Below, one piece after another: positions 42,237 through 51,047 of a DNA stretch of 64,000 nt. Below the pieces are notes generated by a model. That model ran no database searches, had not been told where the DNA came from, and saw only the letters and a program-made list of their open reading frames with translations. A program made the translations under genes and the position numbers. The stretch spans positions 27,627 through 91,626 of the forward strand of contig JAFGFG010000009.1 in assembly GCA_016931255.1 (NCBI GenBank). Direction: 5' to 3'. This DNA is from Candidatus Aenigmatarchaeota archaeon. Lineage in GTDB: Archaea; Aenigmatarchaeota; Aenigmatarchaeia; QMZP01; JAFGSV01. How positions within the stretch are numbered: the stretch's first letter is position 1; the number at the start of each line of letters is the position of its first letter.

Positions 42237-43471
42237 GACCATTTCCTGAGAGCCTGCGCAAGCTCATTATTATCTTTGGCATAATTCTTTAAATCGATGC
42301 CCTGCATTACTGCTTCAGCAGCCTGCCTTATCGCCATTGCGCCTTTCACTGTACCGCCGGGATGCCCGTGGCATCCACCGCCGAACTGGGCGATGATGTC
42401 TTTTCCCATCTTATTTACAAGCTCCGGAAGCATGCCGGGTTCAAGCCCCCCCGATGCAACGGAGAATGTCCTTTTCAGGCCATGCCATTCATCATTTAGT
42501 GCATTCTGCAGAATTATCGCGGGGTCTTCCTGAACCATCTTCCCAACGGATGCAGTTCCTATATGCAGCTGGTCCATTCCTATCATTCTGGAAATCCTTG
42601 AAATCACAAGCATGGATATTCCGTGCTTAGGGTTCCGGTCAAATGCCGCATGCCCAGCTCTGTGCGCATGCATGACCATTTTCCAGTCCATGTTGCATTC
42701 CCGTATTGTCTGAAGTCCTGACCATCCCAGAGTGACTATGTCAACCATTATATACTCCCCACCATTGCTCATGACGAATTCTGCTCTTTTTTTCATTTCT
42801 TCTGTTTCCGCAGTGATGTTAGGCATATAGACTTTCTTTTCACCGGTTTCATTTTCAGCCCTGTCCCGAAGCTTCAGCGTTTCTTTTATTCTCTTCTCAA
42901 ATTTATTGAACCTCATTGAGGAAAGGTTCTCATCATCCTTCACGATGTCAAGGCCTCCTCTCCATGCATCATAGGCAACTTTTGCGTGCTCCTTTTCATC
43001 AAGCCCTATCTTCGGCTTGACTATGGTTCCCAGAAGCGGTCTTTCATGGGTTTTGAGGAGAGTTCTTATTCCCTTTACTCCAACCTGTGGTCCCCTGAAT
43101 GATTTAACTATATCCTTGGTAAAATGTATGTCATTAAGTCTGATGTTCTTTACATGCTTCATTCCGAAAATGTTCCCGCCCACTGAACTCATTATCTGGG
43201 GCACGTTTCCTTTTTCGAAAAGCTCTTCAGGATAAGCGATTTTCACGTTGTTGCCTTTTATTTCGAAGACCTTTGCGCCCATTTTCTGTATCTGCGGCTT
43301 CATTGTTGAAACTGCTGTCCACGTTCCTATGCTGGATTCCGCAGCCACATGCTCTGCTGCCTTTTCCACGTTGAGACCATGATTCGGCTCTATGTAGAAA
43401 TCACATACAACATCGTTCTTTCCTGGCTTGTAATCAGGCTGTATGTATCCCGAGGGCTTTATGTTTGACAT
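42233..43471 (-). CDS. rbcL: Ribulose-1,5-bisphosphate carboxylase, form III
   Basis: A 412-aa large subunit of the archaeal form III type, which fixes CO2 onto ribulose-1,5-bisphosphate to yield two 3-phosphoglycerates. Active-site segments are intact: GTIVKPKIG, GGLDIVKDDEN with the carbamylated Lys, Asp and Glu, MHAHRAGHAAF, the loop-6 lysine in TASVGKMV, and SGGLEPG plus the QFGGGCHGHP phosphate site. No small subunit gene is nearby. It lies between R15P isomerase and AMP phosphorylase, indicating nucleotide salvage rather than a Calvin cycle. ggtgaaat precedes the ATG, and a separate TATA-like element lies in the 45-bp gap. Confidence 0.96.
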   Translation of the reverse strand: MSNIKPSGYIQPDYKPGKNDVVCDFYIEPNHGLNVEKAAEHVAAESSIGTWTAVSTMKPQIQKMGAKVFEIKGNNVKIAYPEELFEKGNVPQIMSSVGGNIFGMKHVKNIRLNDIHFTKDIVKSFRGPQVGVKGIRTLLKTHERPLLGTIVKPKIGLDEKEHAKVAYDAWRGGLDIVKDDENLSSMRFNKFEKRIKETLKLRDRAENETGEKKVYMPNITAETEEMKKRAEFVMSNGGEYIMVDIVTLGWSGLQTIRECNMDWKMVMHAHRAGHAAFDRNPKHGISMLVISRISRMIGMDQLHIGTASVGKMVQEDPAIILQNALNDEWHGLKRTFSVASGGLEPGMLPELVNKMGKDIIAQFGGGCHGHPGGTVKGAMAIRQAAEAVMQGIDLKNYAKDNNELAQALRKWS

Positions 43472-43516
43472 ATTTCACCAATATATTCTATTCACATTTT
43501 TCAAATAAAAATCAAC

Positions 43517-44344
43517 TCAGAACAGTTCCGGGTATGCGCTTCTTACTTCCTGCAGGAAAACAAGAGGCGGATGGACGCCAAGCTCCGATATCACAGCTGT
43601 CACAGCCTCGTGATGCACTCCCTCGAAAGCGAGATTCATGACAGTCACCCCTTTTGGTGCTCCCGGCCATACCTCTTTCGCTTCGCGCCTTTCAACAGGT
43701 TCCTTCCTGCCGAAGACTGTCACAGGGTCATACTTCCAGGAATCAGTGCAGCAGTACGTGTCCGTGTCATGCTTGTTGGCTATCTCTGCAAACATCTCTG
43801 TGCCTATCTTGTTGAATATTCTTCCCTCGCTGGTTATGGCATCAGCACCGAAAAGGAATATATCCGCATCCTTCAGGGCTATCCTTCCGCCTGAATCAAC
43901 GAAATGCGTTACAGGAATCTTCAGCGCAGCCAGCTCTTTTGCAGTTTTTCTTCCCTGAAGGAGAGGCCTGGTCTCCGTGTTGTAGACCTCGAACTTCTTT
44001 CCCTGGCGCTTTGCCTCTTTGAGTATTTCTATCACATTAGAAGAATGACAGTGCGTAAATACTTTCATACCATTCTCGATCTTTCTGGAACCGTATTCTG
44101 CGATTTTCTTTTTGGAATCCCTTAGATGGCTCAGCGCAGCCGGACCGAGGTTCTTGGGGTTTGATTTCGCAAAAAGTATGGCGTTCCTCAGCGCGGGCTC
44201 TGTCGGCCTGAGGGAAATGAGCTTTTCAATGGACTTCCTGTCGCTTCTGAGCATGAGTGCCCTGACAGCGGCTTTGGCGATATTCTGCGCTCCCTGTATC
44301 TTCACTGTGGTGATGTCGCGGCATATCTGCTCGAATTCTCCCAT
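43517..44344 (-). CDS. Ribose-1,5-bisphosphate isomerase
   Basis: A 275-aa eIF2B-like/MtnA-superfamily protein of the archaeal R15P isomerase group, making ribulose-1,5-bisphosphate for RuBisCO. The catalytic Cys sits in THCHSSNV and the catalytic Asp in FGADAITSEG, with ETRPLLQGRKTA between. It could be misread as an eIF2B subunit, but the neighbourhood and these residues favour the isomerase. A taaattaat box lies about 27 nt upstream on the minus strand, shared back-to-back with the tRNA-Cys promoter. Confidence 0.93.
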   Translation of the reverse strand: MGEFEQICRDITTVKIQGAQNIAKAAVRALMLRSDRKSIEKLISLRPTEPALRNAILFAKSNPKNLGPAALSHLRDSKKKIAEYGSRKIENGMKVFTHCHSSNVIEILKEAKRQGKKFEVYNTETRPLLQGRKTAKELAALKIPVTHFVDSGGRIALKDADIFLFGADAITSEGRIFNKIGTEMFAEIANKHDTDTYCCTDSWKYDPVTVFGRKEPVERREAKEVWPGAPKGVTVMNLAFEGVHHEAVTAVISELGVHPPLVFLQEVRSAYPELF

Positions 44345-44385
44345 ATAATTAATTTAAAACTCCTTCTATTAATTTAGGATACCGT
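44345..44385. promoter_or_regulatory. Divergent promoter between R15P isomerase and tRNA-Cys
   Basis: In 41 bp there are two A/T boxes. atttaaaac (about 44351-44359) lies about 31 nt before the tRNA 5' end, and minus-strand taaattaat (44368-44376) lies about 27 nt before the isomerase ATG. Confidence 0.55.
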
Positions 44386-44492
44386 GCGGAGATGGCCGAA
44401 TGGCTCAGGCGATCGGCTGCAAGCGGTATGTATGCGTATTCGCCGATACCGTTAGAAACCGGTTCAAGGGGGTTCGATTCCCTCTCTCCGCT
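44386..44492 (+). tRNA. tRNA-Cys (GCA) with 35-nt intron at 37/38
   Basis: The 7-bp acceptor GCGGAGA/TCTCCGC, the D arm GCC-GAATGGCTCA-GGC, and the T arm GGGGG-TTCGATT-CCCTC are clear. The anticodon arm is ATCGG (44412-44416), loop CTGCAA plus A38, and CCGGT (44459-44463), with an intron at 44423-44457. The intron folds as GCGGTAT/ATACCGT, and UAG can pair with C32-U33-G34, giving a relaxed bulge-helix-bulge with the AAA bulge at the 3' site. The mature tRNA is 72 nt, has a 4-nt variable loop and discriminator U73, fitting Cys identity. CCA is not encoded; the CCA enzyme is at 60599. Confidence 0.88.
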
Positions 44493-44500
44493 CTTTTTAC
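44493..44500 (+). terminator. T-run after tRNA-Cys
   Basis: The sequence ctttttac directly follows the tRNA 3' end. A run of five T without a hairpin is the usual archaeal intrinsic termination signal, though short runs are weak. Confidence 0.4.
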
Positions 44501-44523
44501 TTTCTAGCGGTTTCAAAAAATAT

Positions 44524-45462
44524 TTAATCTCTTATGCCTTCCGTCAGCACCCTGAAGACTGATTCTCCCTCCGGAAGTGATGGAGAGTCTATAAGCCTTG
44601 CAATCCTCTTGTCACCCTTGGACTTGCGAAGGTACACACGGAATGTTGCCAGATGGCCCAGGATGTGGCCGCCTATCGGAGCAGTCGGGTCTCCGAACAT
44701 TATGTCAGGCCTTGACATTACCTGGTTGGTTATGTAGATTGCAGCATTGTAGACATCAGCCATCTTCTGGAGCTGGTGGAGATGCCTGTTAAGCTTCTGC
44801 TGCCTGTCTGCGAGTGTTCCGCGTCCTGTGTAGTCTGAACGGAATGCTGATGTTATGGAGTCGACAATGATTAACTTTACATCACCGTTCTTGAGAAGGT
44901 CTTCCGACTTCTCTGCAAGTATCACCTGATGGTCGCTGTTGTAAGCCTTAGCGACATATATGTTTTTGAGGACTGTTTCAGGATTCATCTTCAGGCTTTC
45001 AGCCATCTGCTTTATCCTTTCGGGCCTGAATGTGCCCTCGGTGTCTATGAAAACAGCCTTTGCGCCAAGGCCGCCCTTGTCCTTCGGGAGCTGCACATTG
45101 ACCGCGAGCTGGAGCCCTATCTGCGATTTTCCGGAACCGAATGCGCCGTGCATCTCAGTTATTGCCTGTGTCTCAATGCCTCCTCCAAGCATCTTGTCAA
45201 GGTCTGCCGAGCCTGTTGTAATCCTTTTCATTTCCTTTCGTTTTTTCATCACTTCAGTTGCAGGCTCGAATCCCATCTTGAGCTTCGACCTTGCGTCAGC
45301 GATTATTTTGGCTGCTGTGTCATTGCCTATTCCGGCAGCTGCTGAGAGAGTTCCTGATGAAGAAGCAGCTATGCTCATCAGGTCTGTGAAGCCTGCTTCC
45401 TTGAGCTTTTCAGCTGTCTTCTCACCGATACCGTTCACATCTTCAATCTGGGATTCAGTCAT
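44524..45462 (-). CDS. radA: DNA repair and recombination protein RadA
   Basis: A 312-aa archaeal RecA/Rad51 recombinase for strand exchange. An N-terminal helix-hairpin-helix domain ([16 protein letters not shown]) precedes the ATPase core with Walker [14 protein letters not shown] and Walker [12 protein letters not shown], the linker FEPATEV, and L2-region residues [14 protein letters not shown]. No intein is present. The track begins at a TTG; the ATG at 45462 is chosen because aaggtgttttg precedes it. An atttttataaaa element about 40 nt upstream gives a short leader. Confidence 0.97.
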   Translation of the reverse strand: MTESQIEDVNGIGEKTAEKLKEAGFTDLMSIAASSSGTLSAAAGIGNDTAAKIIADARSKLKMGFEPATEVMKKRKEMKRITTGSADLDKMLGGGIETQAITEMHGAFGSGKSQIGLQLAVNVQLPKDKGGLGAKAVFIDTEGTFRPERIKQMAESLKMNPETVLKNIYVAKAYNSDHQVILAEKSEDLLKNGDVKLIIVDSITSAFRSDYTGRGTLADRQQKLNRHLHQLQKMADVYNAAIYITNQVMSRPDIMFGDPTAPIGGHILGHLATFRVYLRKSKGDKRIARLIDSPSLPEGESVFRVLTEGIRD

Positions 45463-45535
45463 CAAAACACCTTAGCAAATATTTCAATCGAGGTTTTATA
45501 AAAATGTCATCAGTTGTTGTTTTTGACCATGTCAA

Positions 45536-46576
45536 CTAAGACAGCGACGCCAGAATCCTCTGGCATTCTTCCTTTACATTGACCTCTGAAACATTATTGG
45601 CAACTATCTCAATCTCCTTGCTGAAATCGTTCATCTTTGCCCTTCCCTCAATCATGTACTCCTTCCCGAGGTTGCTGAATGCGGTCCAGAATTCATCACC
45701 ATCGGAAGCATACTTCTCCTTGACTTCCTCGGGCTTCATGCCGAATAGCTTCTCTGCCTGATCCCTGAACATCACTGCTCGTATGTTGCCTGAGCCGTCA
45801 TCGAACACGCCTGTTATCAGCAGCGTATAGAGAGGAGTGACATTTCCGTGCTCATTGCATATATATCCGTTTTCCACTTCCTTTATTCTTGCGCCGCACT
45901 TTGAGCATACTTCGAAGAAAGGCTTCTTCTTGTAAACCTGCATAAGGCAGCCCTTGATCATGACATTCATGCCCTCCTGGACATCCTTTATCAGAACCCT
46001 TTCTGACGGAACCTGAGGATACCTTGATGAGCCGGGATTGCCTTCAGTATGCGGCTGTTCGTTCTCTGCAGGAGCTTCTCCGGCTTCGACAATCTCTATT
46101 TTGCTTCTCTTGCTGAGCCTCAGTTCTGTTCCGTCTTTGTAATTGTCTTTCTTGGACCATGCGCCTGTAACCTTTATCAGGTTGTTCTTCCTCAGTCCAA
46201 TGGATGATATGAGCTTCACTTCATCATTCCATAACGGAAGGCGTATTGTGCCGGTTTCATCCGCGAGTATCATGCTCTGGACTGTTCCGGTCTTCCCGTT
46301 CCTCTCAAATCCCTTTTCCTCGAAAACAGCAGAAATCCTTGCGACTATGTCGACATTCCTCATATCAGGCACTACATTGGCAATCTTCAGTTCCCTGTTG
46401 CCGTTCTCCCTGACAAGCTCGACTCCGAGCTCTCTTCCGACAATGTAGGCTGCTCCTTCCTCTGACACGAGATCGGAAAGCTCTGTCTGTTTGTCTTTTA
46501 TCAAAACCCTTATTTCATCAACTGTTTTGCCGGACTTGCCTGATATTTCTTCTATCAACTCTTCCAAAGAAAGCAT
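45536..46576 (-). CDS. Single-stranded DNA-binding protein RPA (archaeal RPA41-like)
   Basis: A 346-aa ssDNA-binding protein. An N-terminal helical segment is followed by an OB-fold (about 55-160, LADETGTIRLPLWNDE), a Pro/Gly/Glu-rich linker near 175-190, and a second OB region with an inserted zinc finger (CSKCGARIKEVENGYICNEHG). The track start is 12 codons upstream. The ATG at 46576 is used because the ATTTAAAT box lies 25 nt before it. It is separated from RadA by 73 bp, so the repair genes neighbour each other but have separate promoters. Confidence 0.9.
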   Translation of the reverse strand: MLSLEELIEEISGKSGKTVDEIRVLIKDKQTELSDLVSEEGAAYIVGRELGVELVRENGNRELKIANVVPDMRNVDIVARISAVFEEKGFERNGKTGTVQSMILADETGTIRLPLWNDEVKLISSIGLRKNNLIKVTGAWSKKDNYKDGTELRLSKRSKIEIVEAGEAPAENEQPHTEGNPGSSRYPQVPSERVLIKDVQEGMNVMIKGCLMQVYKKKPFFEVCSKCGARIKEVENGYICNEHGNVTPLYTLLITGVFDDGSGNIRAVMFRDQAEKLFGMKPEEVKEKYASDGDEFWTAFSNLGKEYMIEGRAKMNDFSKEIEIVANNVSEVNVKEECQRILASLS

Positions 46577-46596
46577 GACTATTTGATGTACTTTAG

Positions 46597-46604
46597 ATTT
46601 AAAT
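46597..46604. promoter_or_regulatory. Palindromic bidirectional TATA box (rpa / tadC)
   Basis: ATTTAAAT is its own reverse complement and lies in the 53-bp gap between divergent rpa (ATG 46576) and the TadC gene (ATG 46630), 25 and 29 nt from the two starts. No other TATA-like element was seen in the gap, so one box appears to serve both directions. Confidence 0.6.
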
Positions 46605-46629
46605 GATTTCACTGTTCAAACCTTAATTA

Positions 46630-47535
46630 ATGAAACTATCCAATAATCAAAGGATAGGCATGCACTCGATATACGAAAAAATTTCAAAGGCATCTTTTGG
46701 CTGGCTTGTCGAGAAAAACATTGAAAGTTTCGAGCCCCTGAAACAGCATATAAGAGGGGCCAGAATAAATGTTCTGCTAAAGACATGGGTGAGCATGACA
46801 TTCTTCACATCAGCTCTTGTTTACATTATATCACTTGCCTTTATGCTGATTTTAGGAATGTTCGTTGATGTGTTTTTCCTTCTGTACATGGTCATGGTTG
46901 TATTCGTTCCTGTGCTTGTTGCATCATTCACATTCCTGTTTTTCTATGTATATCCCATACAGAAGGCCAAGAGTCGTGCGAATTCCATTGAGAACAACCT
47001 GCCTTTTGCTATAACTCACATGTCCGCAACGTCGTCATCAGGCATACCGCCTGAATTCATGTTCAGCCTTATAGCAGGTTTCACTGAATACGGGGAAATT
47101 TCCAAGGAGGCCCAGATGGTTGTGAAAAACATAAAGACATTCGGTGCTTCCAGCGTATCGGCCATGAAGACAGTAGCGTCACAGACACCTTCCAAAGAGT
47201 TCAGGAACATACTCCTCGGCATAAGCGCCACCATAGAGACAGGCGGAAACCTTTCCGCATACCTCAAGGAGATGTCAGACAAGGCACTGTTCGATTACAG
47301 GATAAAGAGGGAGAAATACCTCAAGACACTTTCCACGTACGCTGACATATACACAGCTCTTCTTGTGGCTGCCCCACTCTTCCTCCTTTCAACTATGGCC
47401 ACGATGAGCATTATAGGAGGGGATGTGATGGGTTTCAGCACTTCTGAAATAGTTACCATAATGACATGGGCCATACTTCCTGTGTTGAATGTGTCATTCC
47501 TAGCATTCATTCATGTGACCTATCCGGGTGTGTAA
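46630..47535 (+). CDS. TadC/FlaJ-type pilus membrane protein 1
   Basis: A 301-aa type II secretion F-like protein. After a 50-residue cytoplasmic lead there are two helices (about 55-105), a cytoplasmic F domain (NLPFAITHMSATSSSGIPPE, then ETGGNLSAYLKEMSDKALFDYR), and two C-terminal helices. With the next gene it makes a split version of the two-module protein at 26638. The start is fixed by the shared TATA box. It heads a four-gene set with two pilins. Confidence 0.88.
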   Translation: MKLSNNQRIGMHSIYEKISKASFGWLVEKNIESFEPLKQHIRGARINVLLKTWVSMTFFTSALVYIISLAFMLILGMFVDVFFLLYMVMVVFVPVLVASFTFLFFYVYPIQKAKSRANSIENNLPFAITHMSATSSSGIPPEFMFSLIAGFTEYGEISKEAQMVVKNIKTFGASSVSAMKTVASQTPSKEFRNILLGISATIETGGNLSAYLKEMSDKALFDYRIKREKYLKTLSTYADIYTALLVAAPLFLLSTMATMSIIGGDVMGFSTSEIVTIMTWAILPVLNVSFLAFIHVTYPGV

Positions 47536-48399
47536 ATGAATATAAGAGAATATCTGATAGAGATCATAAGCGTTGTGATAGGTGCAGCCATAATCGCAGC
47601 CAATGTATTATTCTTTCCGTCTGTTATTCCTGAGGACATATTCGCAATCATCCAGCCAATTATGAACCTGATAGGAGCCCTGATAGCCATAGTGCCGCCT
47701 GTTCTCATAATATACGAGAGATACAAGGAGAACAAGGACATGGAGGCAAACTTCACTGTGTTCATATCAGACTTCACAGAGGCAATAGACTCGGGAATGA
47801 CACTTCCCATGGCACTGAAATACTGTGGCAACAGGGACTATGGAATTCTCACCAAGCACATAAAGAACATCACTTCACAGGTTGACTGGGGCGTACCTTT
47901 CAGGGAGGCACTCAGGCTGTTTTCAAAGAACGTAAAATCCCTTCCCATAAAGAGGGCAATAACAACCATAATAGAGACCTATAAGGTTGGCGGGAAGATT
48001 TCAGACACACTGAAGGCAGTTGGCGAGAGCCTGCTTGAGATAAACAAGATAAAGGCTGAGAGGTCTGTCTCTGTCCAGTCGCAGATACTGACATCGTACC
48101 TCATTTTCTTTGTTTTCATATTCATTCTCGTCATACTGCAGAGCTTCCTGATACCGGCACTCACACCAAAAGGTGATGTAACAGGCATCACATCGCTGAG
48201 TGGAACCAGTACCCCGGAGATGTTCCCTCCTGAGATATTCATAAACTTCATACTTGTGCAGGGATTCTTCGCAGGACTTGCAACAGGAAAGATGGCTGAA
48301 GGCTCTGTAATTGCTGGTATGAAGCATTCGATAGTTCTCATAGTCATAGGATACAGTATATTCTCAATAGCGGCGAATGTGCAGTTCAGCTTCATATGA
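47536..48399 (+). CDS. TadC/FlaJ-type pilus membrane protein 2
   Basis: A 287-aa F-domain protein starting directly after the stop of the first TadC gene, so they are coupled. N-terminal helices (VVIGAAIIAANVLFF, IGALIAIVPPVLIIY) are followed by the F domain with DFTEAIDSGMTLPMALKYC and TYKVGGKISDTLKAVGESL, then two further helices. Together the two would form the platform for the ATPase at 49339. Confidence 0.88.
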   Translation: MNIREYLIEIISVVIGAAIIAANVLFFPSVIPEDIFAIIQPIMNLIGALIAIVPPVLIIYERYKENKDMEANFTVFISDFTEAIDSGMTLPMALKYCGNRDYGILTKHIKNITSQVDWGVPFREALRLFSKNVKSLPIKRAITTIIETYKVGGKISDTLKAVGESLLEINKIKAERSVSVQSQILTSYLIFFVFIFILVILQSFLIPALTPKGDVTGITSLSGTSTPEMFPPEIFINFILVQGFFAGLATGKMAEGSVIAGMKHSIVLIVIGYSIFSIAANVQFSFI

Positions 48400-48429
48400 T
48401 ATTTAAGATTCTGAAAGGAAAACTATAAC

Positions 48430-48864
48430 ATGGTGCGGAAAGGGATATCACCAGTTGTGGCGGTTGTCATACTCATTGCGATTGCCGTTATGATAGGAGG
48501 CATGGTCTCTTCCTGGGTCAGTTCCTTCGTTACTGATAACACTGCTCATGACGACTGTGGTATAAAGACACTGTATTCCCTGAGTGATGCAACCATCAAT
48601 GAAACGAGCGGGGAAATAAAGCTCAAGCTCAAGAACATCGGGAGCCTTCCTGTCTACGGCTTCAGCATTGAGGTTGACAACGGAACCACATTCGGCGTCT
48701 TTGAAGCTACATATCCTGATGCCAACTATACAGTAAGCCCCGGTGAAACGCAGTACATAATAACCAACACGACTTACAATATCACCAATGTGGAAAAACT
48801 GACAGTCAAAACAGTCGCGTGTAGTGGTTATGCTCCGACGCACGCCAATATCGTAAATCTTTAA
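48430..48864 (+). CDS. Archaeal type IV pilin 1
   Basis: A 144-aa pilin with the archaeal pilin N-terminus: RKGISPVVAVVILIAIAVMIGG, where class III signal peptidase would cut after the glycine, then a beta-rich head (EIKLKLKNIGSLPVYGFSIEV) typical of DUF1628/FlaG-like pilins, with several NxT/NxS sequons and two cysteines. A gatatttaag box lies 26 nt before the ATG, separate from the TadC pair, allowing high pilin expression. Confidence 0.88.
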   Translation: MVRKGISPVVAVVILIAIAVMIGGMVSSWVSSFVTDNTAHDDCGIKTLYSLSDATINETSGEIKLKLKNIGSLPVYGFSIEVDNGTTFGVFEATYPDANYTVSPGETQYIITNTTYNITNVEKLTVKTVACSGYAPTHANIVNL

Positions 48865-48899
48865 AAGCAGTTCGAATCAATAATAAAAAGGGTAGAGAA

Positions 48900-49334
48900 A
48901 TGAGAAAACAAAAAGGTATATCTCCACTGGTCGCAGTTATAATGCTTATAGCATTCACAATGATTGTTGCTGGTATTCTTGCAGGATGGGCAACACGTTT
49001 CGCCACCGAACAGAGGGCAACACTTGAGAAATGCGTCAGGGCAAATCTCGTAATCAAGAAGGCAATTTATGACACAGTTGACGGGAACGTGAGTCTCATG
49101 CTATACAATGCTGGCACAGTCCCTCTGAAGGATTTCATGGTTCAGGTTACTTATGACGACACAGGACCGCTCATGCCCGAAACATGGAATATACAGACCA
49201 CACTCGGAGCCAATGCTTTCGAAACATTCACGCACAATATCAGCAGTTCCAGCATAGAGTTTGTGGAAGTAAGGTCAATCGAGTGCCAGGGCGCTTATGA
49301 CCTTCTAAGAGGATACGACATTGTAATAAGCTGA
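48900..49334 (+). CDS. Archaeal type IV pilin 2
   Basis: A 144-aa paralogue of the preceding pilin. It starts RKQKGISPLVAVIMLIAFTMIVAG with the same prepilin cleavage context and beta-rich head (GNVSLMLYNAGTVPLKDFMVQV), and ends near a cysteine (SIECQGAYD) as its neighbour does (TVACSGYAP). The two heads align in order but differ widely, suggesting an old duplication. It has its own atctttaaaag element and short leader. Confidence 0.87.
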   Translation: MRKQKGISPLVAVIMLIAFTMIVAGILAGWATRFATEQRATLEKCVRANLVIKKAIYDTVDGNVSLMLYNAGTVPLKDFMVQVTYDDTGPLMPETWNIQTTLGANAFETFTHNISSSSIEFVEVRSIECQGAYDLLRGYDIVIS

Positions 49335-49338
49335 AATC

Positions 49339-51045
49339 TCATACAGATTTGAGACCAGTGACAAAGCCTCTCAGTTTCTTGGATTTTGTCTTGGCTTCAT
49401 AAGGATGAATATCCTTCTTGACCCATTTCATGATGGTTTCAGGGTCTTTGTAGTACATGTGTATGAATTCAGCCACATTGTCGTACTTGGTGACATCATG
49501 TCTCTGCATCCATTCAAGAACCTTCTTTCTGTTCTGCAGTTCCTCTGTTATTTTCTGGTAGTTCATGCCCTTCTCGAATGATATCTTTCTGAGCAGTTCT
49601 GATTCGGATTTATGGTCTTCGAACTTGTCAGCAGCAGGGTCCCATGTGAAGCTTTTCAGCGTCTTTGCGCGCCCGGTTTCACTGTCAACGCTCTGTATCT
49701 CGACAACTTCCTTTATCCTTCTCGCTGACTCCCCCCTTTCCTTGGACTTTATCATGACTATCAGAAGGTCAAGTGATTCAACAAGGCTTGGGGATATCTC
49801 TATCGGCGGTGTTTCGAGCCTTTTTATGACATCCTCAACGGAACCGGCGTGTATTGTGCCTATGCTTGGGTGGCCGGATGCCATTCCCTGAAACATGACG
49901 TATGCCTCTTTTCCCCTGACCTCACCGACTATCACATAATCAGGGTTCTGCCTGAATGATTCCTTGAGAAGTTCGAAAAGCGTTACCTCGCCATACCTCA
50001 GTCCTGATGCATCAGGAACCCCGAATCCTGTCCTTGAGACAGCGGGAATCCAGTTTTCATGCGGAAGGTTAAGCTCTCTTGTGTCTTCTATTGAAACTAT
50101 CTTTGAACCAGGAGGTATGAAAAGCGTTATGGCGTTCAGGAGACTGGTCTTTCCGGTGCTGACACCGCCGCATGTGAGTATCGACACACCTGCCTGCATT
50201 ACAAGCCACATGTATGACATGACATCAGCGCTTGCTGTTCCAAGGTTCATCAGTTCAATTGGGGAAAGTGGGTACTTCCTGAACCTTCTTATGGAGAATG
50301 TTGGCCCTTTTGTGGTGACGTCTTTTGCAAGGGATGCCTGAACCCTTGACCCGTCAGGCAGCGAACCGTCCAGAAGCGGCCTCGCATAAGATATGTAACG
50401 TCCGCATCTCTCTGAGAGCTTTACCACGAAATTATTCAGCAGGTCTATGTCTTTGAAAGTAATATTGGTCTCCACTGAGCCAAATCTCTTGTGCACAACA
50501 AATATGGGGCTGTTTATTCCGTTACACCCTATGTCCTCTATGTAGGGATCGTGCATCATAGGTTCTATCTCATTCAGCCCTACAAAATCCCTGAATATGA
50601 AATACATCACATTTATGTACTGTTTGTTCGTCAGCTTCATGTTCTCATCAGAGATGATTATGTTTACTTTCTCCTCAAGATACTCGATTGTCTTTCCCTT
50701 TTCCCTGAGACCTGTGAGGTCAATATCTATCATCTCGACTATATCGGACTTTATCTTGGCCAGAATATCCTTCTCAACGATTGTCAGTTTGGGCTCCTTT
50801 ATTTCATAGAAGAGCATCTTCTTTTCCTTGTCCCATCTGATATTGGCAGAAGCAAGCGGCTGCAGTAACGGGTATGAAATATTGAGTTCGCGTGCATTCT
50901 TCACTTTCGGCAGTTCTATGAGGTAAGCAGGCTCGCTGATAAAGAATTTAGGATATTTCCTCTCATTTTCCTTATTGAACAAGTTTTTGATGTCTTTCAG
51001 TGATTTCACTTCTTTCAGAAACTTGAAATCAGCGAACGATACCAT
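49339..51045 (-). CDS. Type IV pilus ATPase, second locus
   Basis: A 568-aa secretion ATPase of the FlaI/TadA family. Its parts are an N-terminal domain (about 1-180), Walker A CGGVSTGKTSLLNAIT, Asp box EDTRELNLPHENW, Walker B YVIVGEVRGKEAYVMFQGM, and His box GTIHAGSVEDVIKRL. It is the usual length for the family. It points toward the pilin genes from the other strand and starts two bases after S26e, so its expression is tied to a ribosomal protein gene. Confidence 0.93.
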   Translation of the reverse strand: MVSFADFKFLKEVKSLKDIKNLFNKENERKYPKFFISEPAYLIELPKVKNARELNISYPLLQPLASANIRWDKEKKMLFYEIKEPKLTIVEKDILAKIKSDIVEMIDIDLTGLREKGKTIEYLEEKVNIIISDENMKLTNKQYINVMYFIFRDFVGLNEIEPMMHDPYIEDIGCNGINSPIFVVHKRFGSVETNITFKDIDLLNNFVVKLSERCGRYISYARPLLDGSLPDGSRVQASLAKDVTTKGPTFSIRRFRKYPLSPIELMNLGTASADVMSYMWLVMQAGVSILTCGGVSTGKTSLLNAITLFIPPGSKIVSIEDTRELNLPHENWIPAVSRTGFGVPDASGLRYGEVTLFELLKESFRQNPDYVIVGEVRGKEAYVMFQGMASGHPSIGTIHAGSVEDVIKRLETPPIEISPSLVESLDLLIVMIKSKERGESARRIKEVVEIQSVDSETGRAKTLKSFTWDPAADKFEDHKSESELLRKISFEKGMNYQKITEELQNRKKVLEWMQRHDVTKYDNVAEFIHMYYKDPETIMKWVKKDIHPYEAKTKSKKLRGFVTGLKSV

Positions 51046-51047
51046 AG

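Noticed and set aside
43517-44344. eIF2B subunit
   Set aside because: Same superfamily, but the catalytic Cys and Asp motifs and the place beside RuBisCO and AMP phosphorylase favour ribose-1,5-bisphosphate isomerase.
44386-44492. Reading the tRNA as a type II tRNA with a 19-nt intron and long variable arm
   Set aside because: It needs anticodon stem ATCGG/CCGAT and leaves a poor variable arm. GCA anticodon and U73 fit Cys, which is type I, and the ATCGG/CCGGT pairing explains all parts including a closed intron hairpin.
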